Below, one piece after another: positions 12,340 through 24,139 of a stretch of DNA of 64,000 nucleotides. The stretch covers positions 17,147,267 to 17,211,266 of the forward strand of contig CM053332.1 in NCBI GenBank assembly GCA_028583605.1, read 5' to 3'. This DNA comes from Dastarcus helophoroides (lineage: Eukaryota; Arthropoda; Insecta; Coleoptera; Bothrideridae). Numbering within the stretch: position 1 is the first letter of the stretch; every line of letters begins with the position of its first letter. The translations under genes and the position numbers were made by a program. The notes under the pieces are model-generated. The model saw nothing but the letters and a program-made list of their open reading frames with translations, was not told where the DNA came from and ran no database searches.

Positions 12340-13619
12340 GAATTTTTAAAATAAAGCAAAATTTGTTAAATGACAAATTTAGGGAAAAAGAGCCGAATTG
12401 TCGAAAAAAAAAAACCCGATAACCGAAATTAGTAAAGTGCAACAATTTGGGTAAACGTTCAGAGGCTGTTCTTCGCTTGACATTTTTTATTCATCAGGTA
12501 ATCGGAGCTTTTTTGGAATGTGACCTACTCCTTAACGCCGTCATGGTCGGATTAACGGAGTTTCACTGTATTTTGAATTTAGAAACGAAATTTTAGACGT
12601 GAAGTATAAATTCAGAAGTTTAAACTCGATATTATGAGGAAAAATGGTCGGGATTTTAGTAACGAGTCGAAATTTGTAAAAGTGTTGAGATTGGTTTGGA
12701 AATGTTTATTTTTCTACTTGCCTCTTTCCAGGTGTGCTACAGGATTATTTTTAACGCCATACACTTTATAAGGGTACCTTATATTTTTCTATAATATGCT
12801 AATAGAATGTGAACTTTTTCTCAGAATGACGAATTTACATTACATTAGTTGGTGACGCCAGACGTAATGCTTTTTCGTGGTTGTGTATTTTATTTTTAAG
12901 CCCGTGGTGTATAAAGAATGATCATATTTCATTCCACATTTAAAAGGATTCAATATCCCACACACATATAAATCTTACTCGACATGTCATTTGTTAGGAA
13001 AGAACTCGAGTCTTAGCGATGTGGTAGGAAAAAGCTTCGTGTTTCCCTAATATTCACTTTTTAACAAATACGGATGATACATCTGATTCCACTTTCACAT
13101 CTAAACACTGTACATTACTCAAGTTTTTTTGTTTAATATAATTAGGTGTTGTACGCCAATTTTTTTTAAATTTTGTAAGCGTTTTTTTGCAGTCAAATAT
13201 GTGAATATGAATCACTGGTCAATCTTTAGACATATGTGATAATCATGGAGAAGTTTCCCAAGATGCAGTTTACGTACAAACTTCTGTTAATGTCAGCTGG
13301 TTGTATGGTTTGCAATTTTTATTTTGTACACGTTGCAGCACATAATTCAGCTCTGACAATTTCATTCCCCTCCCTCAAAAGTAAATATTAGCTTTGACAC
13401 GAACGAAAATTGCATGACGTTGACAAAATATCTGTTTGAGAGGTGAAGTTCCAACAAAACGGAAAAGGCGAAGCTGCACTCCATTATCCACGAGTGAGAA
13501 ACAATAAGAAAGATTTGCTAGACGGAATTGATCGAAATCCGCTTATTTTGCACATGAACACACACGGGATGTTTTTCAGCTGAAAACAATGTACAAAGTC
13601 GTCTCAGAAAGCTGATAAA
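12340..13619. other. Low-copy non-coding sequence; no gene seen
   Basis: Composition shifts to mixed A/T with normal-looking words after about 12460. I find no open frame above 60 codons with protein-like composition and no repeat shared with the rest of the window. Confidence 0.45.
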
Positions 13620-13890
13620 CTGACCGATGGCCGTCGTGACTTAGCTCGATAGAGTCGGTGGGGGCCACTTCACCGCCGTGGAAAACATCCATTATTAATC
13701 CTCGGTCCGGCTAAATAATCGCCTGACTGCAGCACGGAATAATAATAATAGCGATATCGGCCACTTCTTCACGTTTGTGCGTGCTTTCGTCGTGGCGGAA
13801 GGATCCCTTGGCAGCCGCCTCGCTCTCTCGAGGGAGTTAATACGGCACGAGGGCGCTTAAAAAATGCCGATGAAGGCAAAATCGACTTAT
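13620..13890. other. GC-richer island, possible conserved regulatory DNA
   Basis: This block is clearly richer in G+C and CpG than its surroundings. It holds GGCCGTCGTGAC, TTAATCCTCGGTCCGGC and GGCAGCCGCCTCGCTC words. No splice-bounded coding exon is evident; the antisense frame 13769-14011 runs into a TCGATG repeat and is not convincing. It could be an enhancer or a non-coding exon of a host gene. Function unknown. Confidence 0.3.
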
Positions 13891-13959
13891 AATTAATGCA
13901 AGGAAGACCATCAGAACTTATTGAAACGATCCCATTTTTAGGGATGCTAACGATAGTTC

Positions 13960-14110
13960 GATGTTTTGAATACATCGATATATCGTTTGTAAACATCGAT
14001 GTTTCGACCATCGATGTTTCAACATCAATGATAAATCATAAAAAATATCGATACATCGTTCAATTTACAAAAGATGTTTGAAAAGTCGATGTATCATATC
14101 GCGATAGAAT
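13960..14110. repeat. Cluster of ATCGATG/CATCGAT palindromic words
   Basis: ACATCGATATATCG, ACATCGATGTTTCG, CCATCGATGTTTC, AATATCGATACATCG and GTCGATGTATC lie within 150 bases, followed by TAGCGCCATCTGTTG. This looks like the remains of a palindrome-rich transposon end, but no matching second end is seen. Confidence 0.35.
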
Positions 14111-14119
14111 AGCGCCATC

Positions 14120-15150
14120 TGTTGCATACAATTGATGGTACAGATAACTACACAATTTTGTAGCTAGTCGCTTAATGGCAACAAAATTGATATTGAATTT
14201 ATATGCCTCAGGTATACAAACAATACAATTATCTGACAATTCATAGTTTAAATATTTTTATTTGTCAATCTATAGAAAAACACAAATTATGAAAAAAAAA
14301 TGGTAGAATTTTTAGAACAGTATTAATTTGAAAACTCGAAATTGAATTTTCTCAATTATTTAATATTAATTTAATATTTTAAAGAGAACTCTTATCTATC
14401 AAGATTTCCAGTTTGAACTTCGAATTTTCAGGTTTTTTTAAGACAACTTTCATTACATAAATTTCTTGTTTCGAACCTTTAATTTTGTTAATTTCGTATT
14501 TCAATTAAAAACCTACAAAAAAAAGTCGAAGATTTTATAAAAAATATAAACATTTCCAGAAATAGACCAATCTTCGAGTTAAAATTAAAAATTTTTGAAT
14601 TTAAACCCAAACAGAATTCTCAAAATTTCGAACCTAATTTCCAAATTTACAATATTTGGGAAATTGTCAATTTTTGAATAAATAGATCTTTATTATTCGT
14701 ACTACTAGAAAGTAGAAATTTTCATTAAAATTCTATGTTTAAATTTAAAAATTGCATACTTTTTAATACCAAATTTTCTTAGAAATCTCGAATCTTTCCT
14801 GAAATTTTGTATTAAGTAAAATTTTATTTTCAAAAATTTTAGTTTTTTTGAGAATTGCTTTTGCCAAATCCGGACTTTAATCTTAAAGTCGAAAATTCGA
14901 ACATTTTTTATAAATATTTAAGATGAAAAAGGATATTTTTTGAACTTTGAGTTTAGCTTTTAAATGTTAAAGTTTTTTCCCATGTATGTCTTTAATTTTG
15001 AAATGTCTGCTTGGTCCAAAAAATTTTAATTTCAAATGTACACTTCGGCTCAAAAGAATTTTTTAGAAAATTCGACTTTTTCAAAATATCCTTTTTTTTG
15101 GAAATCTTGCCTTTTTAGTGAACATTTTAACTTTTTATGAAAATGTCTAT
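14120..15150. repeat. AT-rich degenerate repeat; no gene seen
   Basis: Mostly T-rich words such as AATTTTCGAA and TTGAAATTTC. This is the opposite strand of the repeat style seen at 552-3817. Confidence 0.45.
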
Positions 15151-15153
15151 ATA

Positions 15154-16080
15154 CAGGGTGGGCCAAAAGTCCTTTTATATCGTAAATAATAACTTTCGAA
15201 TTTTGACTTTGGAAAATTTGAAAATTTCGAAACTTTTATCTCGCAAACGGATAGTCGTAGCTCAATTTGGTTTTTAAATTCCTATTCTACGTCTCGAAAA
15301 CTCTATAAAAATTATATACACTTTCGAAAAATGCAAATTTTTTGGAGGTTTGTATCTCGTGGACGGATAGTCGTAGCCCAATTTGGTTTTCAAATTCCTA
15401 TTAAACGTCCCAAAAACTTTACATATCAAAATAGTGATTTTTTAAAAGGGACACCATAACTTTCTTTTAATTTTTACGTTTAGCGCTAAAAATAGAGCCA
15501 ATTTTGACAGGGTTTTTCTATATCTAAACCCTTTTTGAAATAATCCACTTTTTTAAAGAGTACAGGGTTTTCAAAAGCAATATTTTATACCTTAAAGTAA
15601 ATAATTTTTGACAGTGGCGTCTTTAAATTTTCATTAGACATACCATTTACCAAAAAATGCAGTTTGGACAAGTTTCAAATTTATACAGGATGTTCGAAAT
15701 TCACCGAACCATTTGCTTAAACTGAAGACGTCGTTTTCTTTGTGAATTTAAATGGAACACCCAGAATTTTTTTATTTTAAATATTAATATATTCAATTAT
15801 CTTTAAGTTAGTATAAATGTTTTCTATATCAAATTCAGTAATTCAAGAGATATAACTATTTTCACGAATTATGCTATTTCTCATCATTATCCTAAAAGAA
15901 AAATTTGGATCAGTTTTTTAAAAAATGTTGAATGGTTTTTGAAAATTTGGAATATTTTCTAAAAATTTTAATTTTTTATGAGAATTTCAACGATTTTCAA
16001 AATTAGAACTTTTAATTTCATCAAAACATTAATTCCCTTTTTAAAATTGGGGAGTTTTTATGAATTTCGACATTTTTAAT
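15154..16080. mobile_element. Remnant with a mariner-type left end and an internal duplication
   Basis: TA followed by CAGGGTGGGCCAAAAGTCC at 15154 resembles the termini of many Tc1/mariner-like elements. A segment with ACGGATAGTCGTAGC(T/C)CAAT is present twice, near 15248 and 15363. A second terminus-like word, TACAGGATGTTCGAAATTC, lies at about 15687. No matching inverted right end was found, so the right boundary is not defined; the end given is simply where the next element begins. Confidence 0.4.
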
Positions 16081-16083
16081 GTA

Positions 16084-18279
16084 CCAGGTGTTTTTTTAGT
16101 TGGGAGGTTACCTTTATATAGAGTACTACTTATTATTAAGGCAAACTTATTTTGTCGATGGGGCTCATCGGGGCTAAACTATTCTAACGCAATGTAAATA
16201 GATGAAATAGGATTTAGAATAGAGTTGTAGAATTTAGTAAATAAAAAAAGTTTCTAGAAGGTTCTGATAAGGGGAAAGCGGCCGCGATAACGAAACAAAC
16301 GGCAGATAAGCGTTCCAGAAATTTCGGCATTCGATAAGCCTTATCTGCCGAAAATTCTGGAAGCCGCGGGCCGAAACTATAAAAAGGCGGTCAGCTTTCC
16401 CTCGAGTCAGTCAGTTAGAATCAGTGCAATTAGTGAGTTAGTAGAAGTGAGTTAATTGTCGATTGTGGTGATCAAAGTTAATTAAAAAGGTAATAAAGTG
16501 GTGTAATTCACACGTGGTAATCTATTCGAACCGATAAGCCCGTAACACTATCTTCTAAAAATATTTTCAACTTCCCCACCACCGGTTATACCGGAAGTAG
16601 ACATTAACTTTCATATTTTAAATAGCAGCCCCCAAATTTTATATTTTATTTGGATTTAACGTAAACAAATAAGGTGAGTTAATGTATACATGTTTATTGC
16701 TACCTTTGATAGTTTTAAAGATATTTCAATTTTTCAAAAAAAAATGACAGAAAACAGGATTATTTTGACTCTGCATCTTTTTTATTATTTGCAGTATAAA
16801 CATGAAATTTGGGTTGAAGTCACAGAATATTATAAAGACTATAATAACATAATTAGATTTTACATTTATTATACAGGGTGATGGATATTTTATAATCTTT
16901 GCTGTGTTTGTTTTATTCAAAAAAACTCTATTTTTTTAAAAAGGAACTATATGTTTTTTAATCATTTTTGGGTTCTTTACATAAAAAAAAAAGTTATCTT
17001 ACATATTTTTTAAAATTTTGTGCCGTTGCAGAGGTGTTTTACATAAATCTCAAAATAAAAAAATCAAACATCTCTCTTTTGTTCAAGTAGGAAATTTACT
17101 GTAGGCAATAAAAGCTTAAAGAATTATTCATAATAAGTAATAGAAAAAAAAATAATTGACAAAAAATTTACATCAAGAACAACAAGGACGATCTTCTGTT
17201 TCAATACATTTAAAGGCATATCTTAAGATTTCGAATTGAGTAACGTTTTTAAGCACATCAAATTTTTCCTAGCAATATTCTTGCCATGCAGTAATCGTAA
17301 AAAAATCACAAAAAAAATTCCATTTTGATTTTCATTATAAAGTTTAACGCTTACAAATCCCGAGTTCTAATCATACAGCATAACAGTTAAAAGACGAATA
17401 TTCTTGAACATTTGTTGTTGATTTTCATTACTCCAAAAATGAGGAGTCTGTTTAACAAAACATTTTTACGAAACTTACATTCGTGGCTTCATAAACATTT
17501 TTCAATAAGTATTCTAACAATTAGCCAAAAAGTTATTCGTCTTGTACGGTTATCTTTTAAATGCTATTTGTCTAAAATTTTCAGGCCTTGTGGTTATGTG
17601 TTTTTTTTTGAAAATTTTGTGGTCTACTACCAAGTTGATACTAGAGAAAAAAAAATATATTTTTCTTTTTTTTTTCAATTATATCTCTGTAACAGTGCAG
17701 AATTTAAAAAAATTAGTCCAACAACTTTTTTCTTCTTTTTACGTAAATAATCCAAAAATGATTAGAGAACACGAAGTTCCCATTTAAAAAAGCAGAGTTT
17801 TTTTGAATGAAACAAAAACAATAAAGATCATAAAATTTTCATCACCCTGTGTAATAAATGTAAAACCTGATTACATTATAGTTCAGTGCTTTAGAGAGAT
17901 AGTCTTCATAATATTCCATGACTTTAACCCAAATTAAATGTTTCTATTGCAAATAATAAAAAAGATACAAAGAGTCAAAGTAACCCTCTTTTCTGTTATT
18001 TTTTTTTCGAAAAATTGACATATCTTTAAAACTATCAAAGATAGCAATAAACATGTATACATAAACTCACCTATTTTTCTACGCAAAATACAAATAAAGT
18101 ATAAAGTTTAGGGATTGCCATTTGAAATAAAAAAAGTTGATGTCTACTTCCGGTATAACCGGAAGTGGGAGGAAGTAAAAAATATTTTTGAAAGGTAGCC
18201 CCATCAATAAAATCAGTTTGCCTTTATAATAAGTAATACTCCATATAAAGGTAACCTCCCAACTAAAAAAAACACCCAA
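16084..18279. mobile_element. Long-TIR element (about 1.83 kb without the nested LTR), TA target duplication
   Basis: Starts CCAGGTGTTTTTTTAGTTGG and ends with its inverted form (last bases mutated), between TA dinucleotides at 16082-16083 and 18280-18281. Inverted arms are about 550 bp each once the solo LTR is removed: 16084-17000 and about 17725-18279. The core (about 17000-17725) has no recognisable protein; the 112-codon frame at 17412-17750 is AT-rich and phenylalanine-heavy, so I do not call it. Within each arm lies a second, terminus-like word (ACAGGGTGATG at 16873; CATCACCCTGT near 17844), which suggests an older mariner-type element inside the arms. The 663-bp element at 3820 is a deletion derivative. 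Confidence 0.78.
16183..16547 (+). repeat. Solo LTR of the Ty3/Gypsy family (365 bp)
   Basis: Flanked by the perfect 4-bp duplication CTAT (16179-16182 and 16548-16551). Removing the LTR and one CTAT restores the continuous arm sequence seen in the related element at 3920-3935. The first bases are TCTAACGC, so the usual TG start is mutated to TC. The TATA box (16378-16384), TCAGTCAGT and AATAAAG near 16493 are intact. A solo LTR forms by recombination between two LTRs of a full element. Confidence 0.9.
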
Positions 18280-18299
18280 TATCTTATTTTTTAAAATTC

Positions 18300-19060
18300 C
18301 AAAATTTGGAATTTTGTAAACATTTCACTTTCTAACAAAAACTTCCGAATTTTTTTTTTAATTTCGACATTTTTTAAATTGTCGATTAGTTTTTTTAATT
18401 CTGACTTTATTTTTGAATTTCAACTGTTTTGAAAATTCAGATTTTTCCAAATCACATTTTTTCAAAATTCCACCTATTTTTAAACATTTTTGGCCATTTC
18501 TTAAAATTTCAAATTTTTTGTTAAACCCTTACTTTTTTAAAATTACATTTTTTTAAGTCAAATTAGAACCACTTTTAAAAAGTTTGGGTCTTTTGAGATT
18601 TTTGTTTTCCATAAAAAAATTTGAAATTTTCTTGAAAGACATCGTTTGAAATTTTCCAATTGTCTCCAAAATTTCGGCTTTCTTTTTAAACATTTTGATA
18701 TCTTCCAATTTTCAATATTATTTCGAAAGTTTATCCTTTTTGAAATTTTGACTATTTTTGAAAATTTCGTCCTTTTTTTCAAATCTTGACCTTGGTCAAA
18801 ATTACCATTTATCCTCAAATTAAATTAAAACGACTTTACAAATTTCGCTTTTTTGAAAATTGGATATTTTCAAATCTCTTTCAATATTTTGTCTCGAAGT
18901 TTTCTACTCTTTTTTTTCACAATTTCCACATTTTTGGAAGTTTTGACTTTGTACGAAAATGTCGAAATTTTTCTAAATTTTGACTATTGAAATGTCGGTT
19001 TAAAATTGGTCTGTTAAAATTCCGACTTTTTCGAAAATTAGAATTTTAGAATTTTTTACT
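18300..19060. repeat. T-rich degenerate repeat; no gene seen
   Basis: AATTTCGAC, TTTTTCAAAATT and similar words recur. Open frames at 18558-18818 (-) and 18786-18983 (+) are low-complexity readings. Confidence 0.45.
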
Positions 19061-20110
19061 TTGGTTCTCTAGACAAGGTGCTGCATATCACCAACAATCA
19101 AAATCTATTATTAAAAGGGAAGATCGCTTTAAAGTTTATTGCTTTTGTCTTTCAGTTTATTATTAATTTCGCAGCTGCTGAAAGTTCTCAGCTAGCAAAT
19201 GAATAAATTAGTTTCTGATTTATGAACAGGAAATTCAGTCGCTCATCTTTCCTAACGATCACATCGCACCATAACTTATAAGTTCGGAAGAAAGACGATC
19301 CCTGTAACTGAATTAACGTTACTTGGGGGACATAACATTACACACTTTATGAGAGGAGAACGTAAGACCGCCGAGCCAAGTGGGTAAAGAAAGACGTCGG
19401 TGACATCGTGTCCCTAATTATCGCATAGTTAATGAAGTTAAGAGTGCAGGGGCCCAATTTGTAGACCTGGCCCGGCGAAAATTCATGCACGCCATCGCCT
19501 TTCGGTGCCTGCAACGCGAAAAGCAAACACCGGGTGGAAGACGACCGGCCATTTGTATTATTAAGTGCCGCTTTACTCAATTTCTGCCTCGCCTTGCGGT
19601 TGGCCAAATTTAATTATATGCTTATGTGAGCGCTTTTGGGGACAAGTCGGGCTTTCGTTGGAAGCGTAAATATGGACTAGTAGAAATGACAACTGCATCT
19701 AATGGATTAAATTTGAAATATTTATTCTCGCGATGAATTGTATTGATTCCCTTCATACTACGTAAGCAGAGGAGTGGTTGCTGATCTTTGACATTGCAAC
19801 CAACTGATGTATTAGGAGTCGCGCAGTATCTGGACCCCTTTACGAAATGTGCCAGATAGTTGTTATCGCGAAGTGACTCATGTGTAGGTGTACATCTTTT
19901 AATCAGCATCATGTTTAGAATATACTAGATGTTTTGCTAAATTGGAAACTTTCCAAAGTATGTGTTTGACACACTTTTTCATATGGTGATTCATTAATTA
20001 ATTTTTCAGTGCGAAACTTAGTAGTGATTCATGCACGTCATTGTATTATGTTCTGTATTTTGATCAACGTACAATGTTTAAATATATAAATGCAGCCATA
20101 CCAGCTATCA
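19060..20110. other. Low-copy sequence with a GC-richer block at 19340-19620
   Basis: The block 19340-19620 contains CGGCGAAAATTCATGCACGCC, GGTGCCTGCAACGCG and GGCCATTTGTATTATTAAG, plus TAATTA-type words at both sides. It has no clear coding exon: the antisense frames at 19347-19607 and 19622-19912 lack a recognisable domain. It may be conserved regulatory DNA, but this is a guess from composition. Confidence 0.3.
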
Positions 20111-20114
20111 ATTC

Positions 20115-20579
20115 TAATTGTTTTTTTTTCTTGATGGTGGTGGAACGGACTTGCCCTTGGTAACCTTAGCTCTTAGAGCAAGTGTTGTTGTGTTTTTAAT
20201 TTTTCTTGGTTTCAGAGGACAAATATTGTATTATCAATTTTTAAAATCAAAACGTGACCCATAACAATATTAATTAAATCTATTCTAGGAATATAACCAA
20301 ATTTCCTTAAAATCTGCTTCTTAAAAGCGAAGCTTTTCTCTTTAACTTAACAAGTATTTTCATATTAATACTCACTCTCTATAACGGTCAATCTAGGTCA
20401 AAGCCTGAGTACGTTTAGAACTCATAGACATACGAGCGCGATCAATGCCTTGCTAGAGAGGAAACTCATTTGAGGCAAATGTGGAAAAAAACAAAAGTGA
20501 AGACGACAGGGTACCGTAATTCCTCCCTAAACTTTTTTGAAATGAAAATGGCACAAAACACAAGATAAAAGAGGGGACC
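20115..20579. mobile_element. Fragment of the family-C element, then low-copy sequence
   Basis: GGTGGAACGGACTTGCCCTTGG, GAGCAAGTGTTGTTGTGTTT and TTTCTTGGTTTCAGAGGACA at 20138-20223 are the outer and inner parts of the family-C element (compare 55620-55740), with the ribozyme part deleted. From about 20250 to 20579 nothing recognisable is seen. Confidence 0.5.
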
Positions 20580-20589
20580 ACTGTAGCTC

Positions 20590-20905
20590 AGGATATCAAA
20601 CATTCTGACGAGTTTCGCCTTTGAATTATTGTGCTCTTCTCTGTTAACAATCTTGTCTTTGTTTCATTTTTCATTTTGGAAGAGTTTGCGTCTGGTATGG
20701 TTGACATACTGAGTTACTGTGGTCTTCTGTGTTAACCGTCCTGTCTATGTGCCACTTTAATTTCTCAGAAATTTCGCCTCTGGTACCATGAGCTACTGTG
20801 CATTTTTATGTCGAATTTTCCTTTTATCCTGAAGAAGCCCACTACTGTGGCAGGGCAAAACGTCAAGTTTTTTGACACACTTGCAGTCTCAAGAGAAGTA
20901 TATTT
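20590..20905 (+). mobile_element. Family-B related repeat with a decayed hammerhead-like motif
   Basis: GCGTCTGGTATGGTTGACATAC near 20689 and CCTGAAGAAGCCCACTAC near 20835 match the inner part of the foldback element at 45509-45862. The motif at about 20836-20871 has CUGAAGA, one extra A and GCCC...GGGC for stem II, but AAAA in place of GAAA, then CGUC. The core change should abolish cleavage. Confidence 0.5.
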
Positions 20906-21650
20906 TTAGATAGTTTCGATTTGTAGCTCTTTATGGGTGGTGCTGTCGGTTTTAAAGCACGGAGAGTTGGTCATCATTCTTGACAGATGCTACACTGACT
21001 GTAATGAATTTGGTTCATTCTTCCTGTATATCTGTGACATGCTTGCTCCCTATATTATGATAGATTGAAGTACTGTGAACTTGTTCTTGAAGTTAAGATG
21101 GCTCTTACAAAGGGAGATTCCTCAATTGGGAAATTCTTCACTTGGGAAATTTTTTACTTGTGAAATTCCGAGATTAAATTTTTCATAAATATAATATACA
21201 TTTAAATGTTCAGTTTTCATAATATAAAAGTGCACTAATCAGTCAATTACAAGAGACAAACCTTCAAAGTTTCAATCCTAGCTTATATACTTGGACGTTT
21301 GCAGAAACATAAAAGGAATAGAACACGGAGAGCACCAGGTTTGCACCAAATTGATGTGAGTTCGAGTCTCGCTCGGTTCGATTGTCTTTTTTTTCCAAGT
21401 TTTTTAAAAGCAACTTGTTTCTACTTAAATCTAAAGCTTACAAATATAAATAATTTGTCCATAAAGAGCTCCAATATTTCATTTATAAATTTAATTCTTT
21501 AATTATGACAAAAACCTTTTGGCATCTGGCCTAATTAATAAATGAAAATTGTCTATAGAGCCCTAATTGTAAAGAAGATTTGATATGAAGTAAACCTCGC
21601 TGATATTCAAAAATATTTCTCTGTCATCTAAAAGTTTGGATACATACATA
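20906..21650. other. Low-copy sequence with a tRNA-like B-box remnant
   Basis: Near 21355-21375, GUGAG-UUCGAGU-CUCGC forms a perfect 5-bp T-arm-like hairpin with a 7-base loop. A run of eight T follows at about 21388, as in a polymerase III terminator. No matching D arm or anticodon arm was found, and the tRNA-like span would be only about 60 bases. It may be a tRNA pseudogene or the worn head of a SINE. The rest of this stretch shows nothing I can name. Confidence 0.25.
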
Positions 21651-21659
21651 CATACCAAA

Positions 21660-22240
21660 GAAGATATTGAAGATGATAGCTTGGCTGTCGAAATGCGTTA
21701 GAGCAACCTTTGTTGTATTTTTTAATCTTTCTTGGTTTCAGGGGATAAGATTTATATTTCAATCGACTGTAATTTTATTATGATCAAAATCTTCTTGAGA
21801 ATTTACTTTTATCTAGAAAATTGTTGTCTTCAAGAAGTGACCAATAAATATTTTAAATAATCTGACATTTTCAACCTTTTCCTTCGTCGAATTCTTTAAT
21901 ATTCATAATTATTAAACTTCTATTAACGAATAAAAGGAAACAGATATTCAAAATTCCAATATGTTTCGATAAATATTTGCTAACACCCGAACCAGGTTTC
22001 GCATTACTGGTTTCGTATGACCGCCGATGAATCAGCATTATCCAAATTTATTTTAAAAAATTCAGATTTTCCAATTTCAAAAATTGAAATACAAATCTTG
22101 TCCCCTGAAACCAAGAAAAAAACACAAGAAAGGTTGCTCTAATGTGTTTCGATAGCCAAGCTATCATCTCCAGAGAGATTTGTATTTCAATTTTTAAAAA
22201 TAACCAATGACTAGTTCATTCCACGAAAACTTATGGCTTC
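21660..22240. mobile_element. Two inverted pieces of the family-C element around unrelated sequence
   Basis: A plus-strand piece (about 21672-21775: GAAGATGATAGCTTGGC, GCGTTAGAGCAACC, TTGGTTTCAGGGGATAAG) and a minus-strand piece (about 22075-22240) with the same landmarks inverted. Both hammerhead cores are damaged: AUUGAAGA in place of CUGAAGA in the first, and CUGGAGA in the second. Confidence 0.55.
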
Positions 22241-22464
22241 CAATTCCAAGTTAAACTTTGAATAATATTATTATTGACTTGAATTTTTTTCTTTAAATTT
22301 GAATCTACTCAAAATTTTGAATTAAAATTCTAAATTAAATGGAAACAAAAACGCCAAAATTAAACTAAAAATTTGTTTTAAAAAATCACAAAAATCATTC
22401 TAATCACAAAATTGAACTTGAGCAAAAATATTGAAACAAAATGTAATTATATATGTATATGTAT

Positions 22465-22789
22465 GTATATATTTAGTTGGGAATTTTGTAGAAAATTTGA
22501 TAAGGGGAAGCGGCCGCGATAATAAATTAAACGGCAGATAAACGCTCCGGAAATTTCGGCCAACGGTAAGCCTTATTTGCTGAATTTTTCTAAAACCCGA
22601 AACGGGATCTATATGTAGGGGATCCGGTTGACTTTCCCTCATTCATTTAGTCAAAGTAGTTAGAAGTTAATTAATAAGTTGGTTAATGAAAGTGTTAGTG
22701 AATTAAAATTGTTGTGTTCCGGAATCAGTTGGAAATATAGCGGTTACAATTCACCAAGTGTTAATCATTCAAACCGATAACGCGCAACA
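22465..22789 (+). repeat. Diverged LTR related to the 190-551 LTR
   Basis: Shared landmarks are GGGGAAGCGGCCGCGATAA, AAACGGCAGATAA, GACTTTCCCTC and the end AAACCGATAACGCGCAACA. The left end is unclear because TGTAACGC is missing, and the TATA box has decayed. It is older than, or from a different subfamily from, the other three LTRs. Confidence 0.7.
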
Positions 22790-24130
22790 AAATATTTTTT
22801 CTGGAATTTTATTTAAAACTTTAACATTTAAAATAATCTAAATTTTAAGAAAAAGTAAATTTATTTTTCAAAAGAGTCGAAATTTTCAAAAAAAAAATCC
22901 AAAAATTGGATTTTCTAAAAAAGTCGATATTCCGAAAAGTAAAAATTTTATAAAAATTTCCAAATTTTAAAATAAGTCCAATAAACGTCGAAAGTTTTAG
23001 ACACAATCCTGAAAAGTTCAAAGTTTTAAAAAGTGTATTTTTTTTAAAAGTTTAACTTTGCAACAAAATATACCTGACAGCGGAAATTTTCAAAAATAGT
23101 TGAAATTTCGAAAAATTCACATTTTAAAATAAAATCCAAATTTTGGAAAAGGTCGAAATTATTAAGTCAATATTTCGAAGAAGTCAAAATCCACAAAAAG
23201 TTGAAATCTAGAAAGAATTGACTTTTCTTAGAAAATAGTCAACATTTTAGGAAAAAAAAACTTAATTGTAGAAGAAACCAAATTTTCAAAAAAATCATAA
23301 TTTTCAATATAATTAAAAATCTTGGGAACACTCAAAATTTTTAAAAGTCTAAATCTAAATCTGAAATTTCCAATTAAAAAAGTAACATTATGAGAAAAAG
23401 TTGAAAAAAGCAAGTTTTGTAATATTAATATGTTAAAATGTCTAAATTTTCAAAAAGGTCGCAATTTTTAGTAATGAATCGAAATTTAAAAGGGTCGAAT
23501 TTAAAAAAAAAATGTCACCGTGAAAATGTTTAAAACCGTGTCACCGTGAAAATTTTTAAAAAAGTTAAAAATTACAAACAAATCTAAATTTAAAGAAGAA
23601 TTTGAATTTTGCAGAGAACAATTTAAGAAATAGTCGAATTTGAGACAGTCTTAATTTTCGGACAAATTCAAAATGTGTCAATATTTTTAGAAATAATGCA
23701 AAATTCTAGAAAAATTTTAATTTTAGAAAAACTTAGACATGTTTAAAAAGTGGTCAAGATCTCACAAAAAAACTAGATTTTGGAAAAATATATTTTTAAA
23801 AAAGTCGTAATTTTCAACATAAGTAAAAACTGATGAACAAAGTGCAAATTTGATAAAAAAAAGACGAAAGATTTTAAACAATATAAGTTTTTGCAAAAAT
23901 TTTCGCCAAGAGTTTTAAAAAGAAGCAAAAGTTTTGGATATTTTAAATTTTTAGGTCTTTAACCGATATTTTCATTAAGAAGGTTTCAAAATGTTTTTGA
24001 AACTTTTTTGATAAAAATATGTATTTTTCTACGTTTCTAGTAAAATAATTGATATTCTGAAAACTCTTGAATTGTTCAAATAAATGGTTCAAATTTTTAA
24101 CAAAAAGTAATTTTTCAAAAAAAAGTTTTG
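22790..24130. repeat. AT-rich degenerate repeat; no gene seen
   Basis: TCGAAATTTTC-type words with few long matches, grading into the ~172-bp array. The stretch from about 23890 (GCAAAAATTTTCGCCAAGAG) is the start of a higher-order unit repeated at 25798 and 26930. Confidence 0.5.
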
Positions 24131-24139
24131 ATTCAAAAA

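Noticed and set aside
16690..16920. Overlapping plus and minus frames in the left arm of the long-TIR element
   Set aside because: They lie within inverted-repeat arm sequence and have no recognisable domain.
17412..17750. 112-codon frame in the core of the long-TIR element, a transposase candidate
   Set aside because: No DDE motif or helix-turn-helix, phenylalanine-rich, and it crosses into the inverted arm.
23826..23845. CTGATGA words at 2159, 23826, 25729 and 26865 as hammerhead cores
   Set aside because: No GAAA and no stem II or stem I pairing follow. They are chance matches in satellite sequence.
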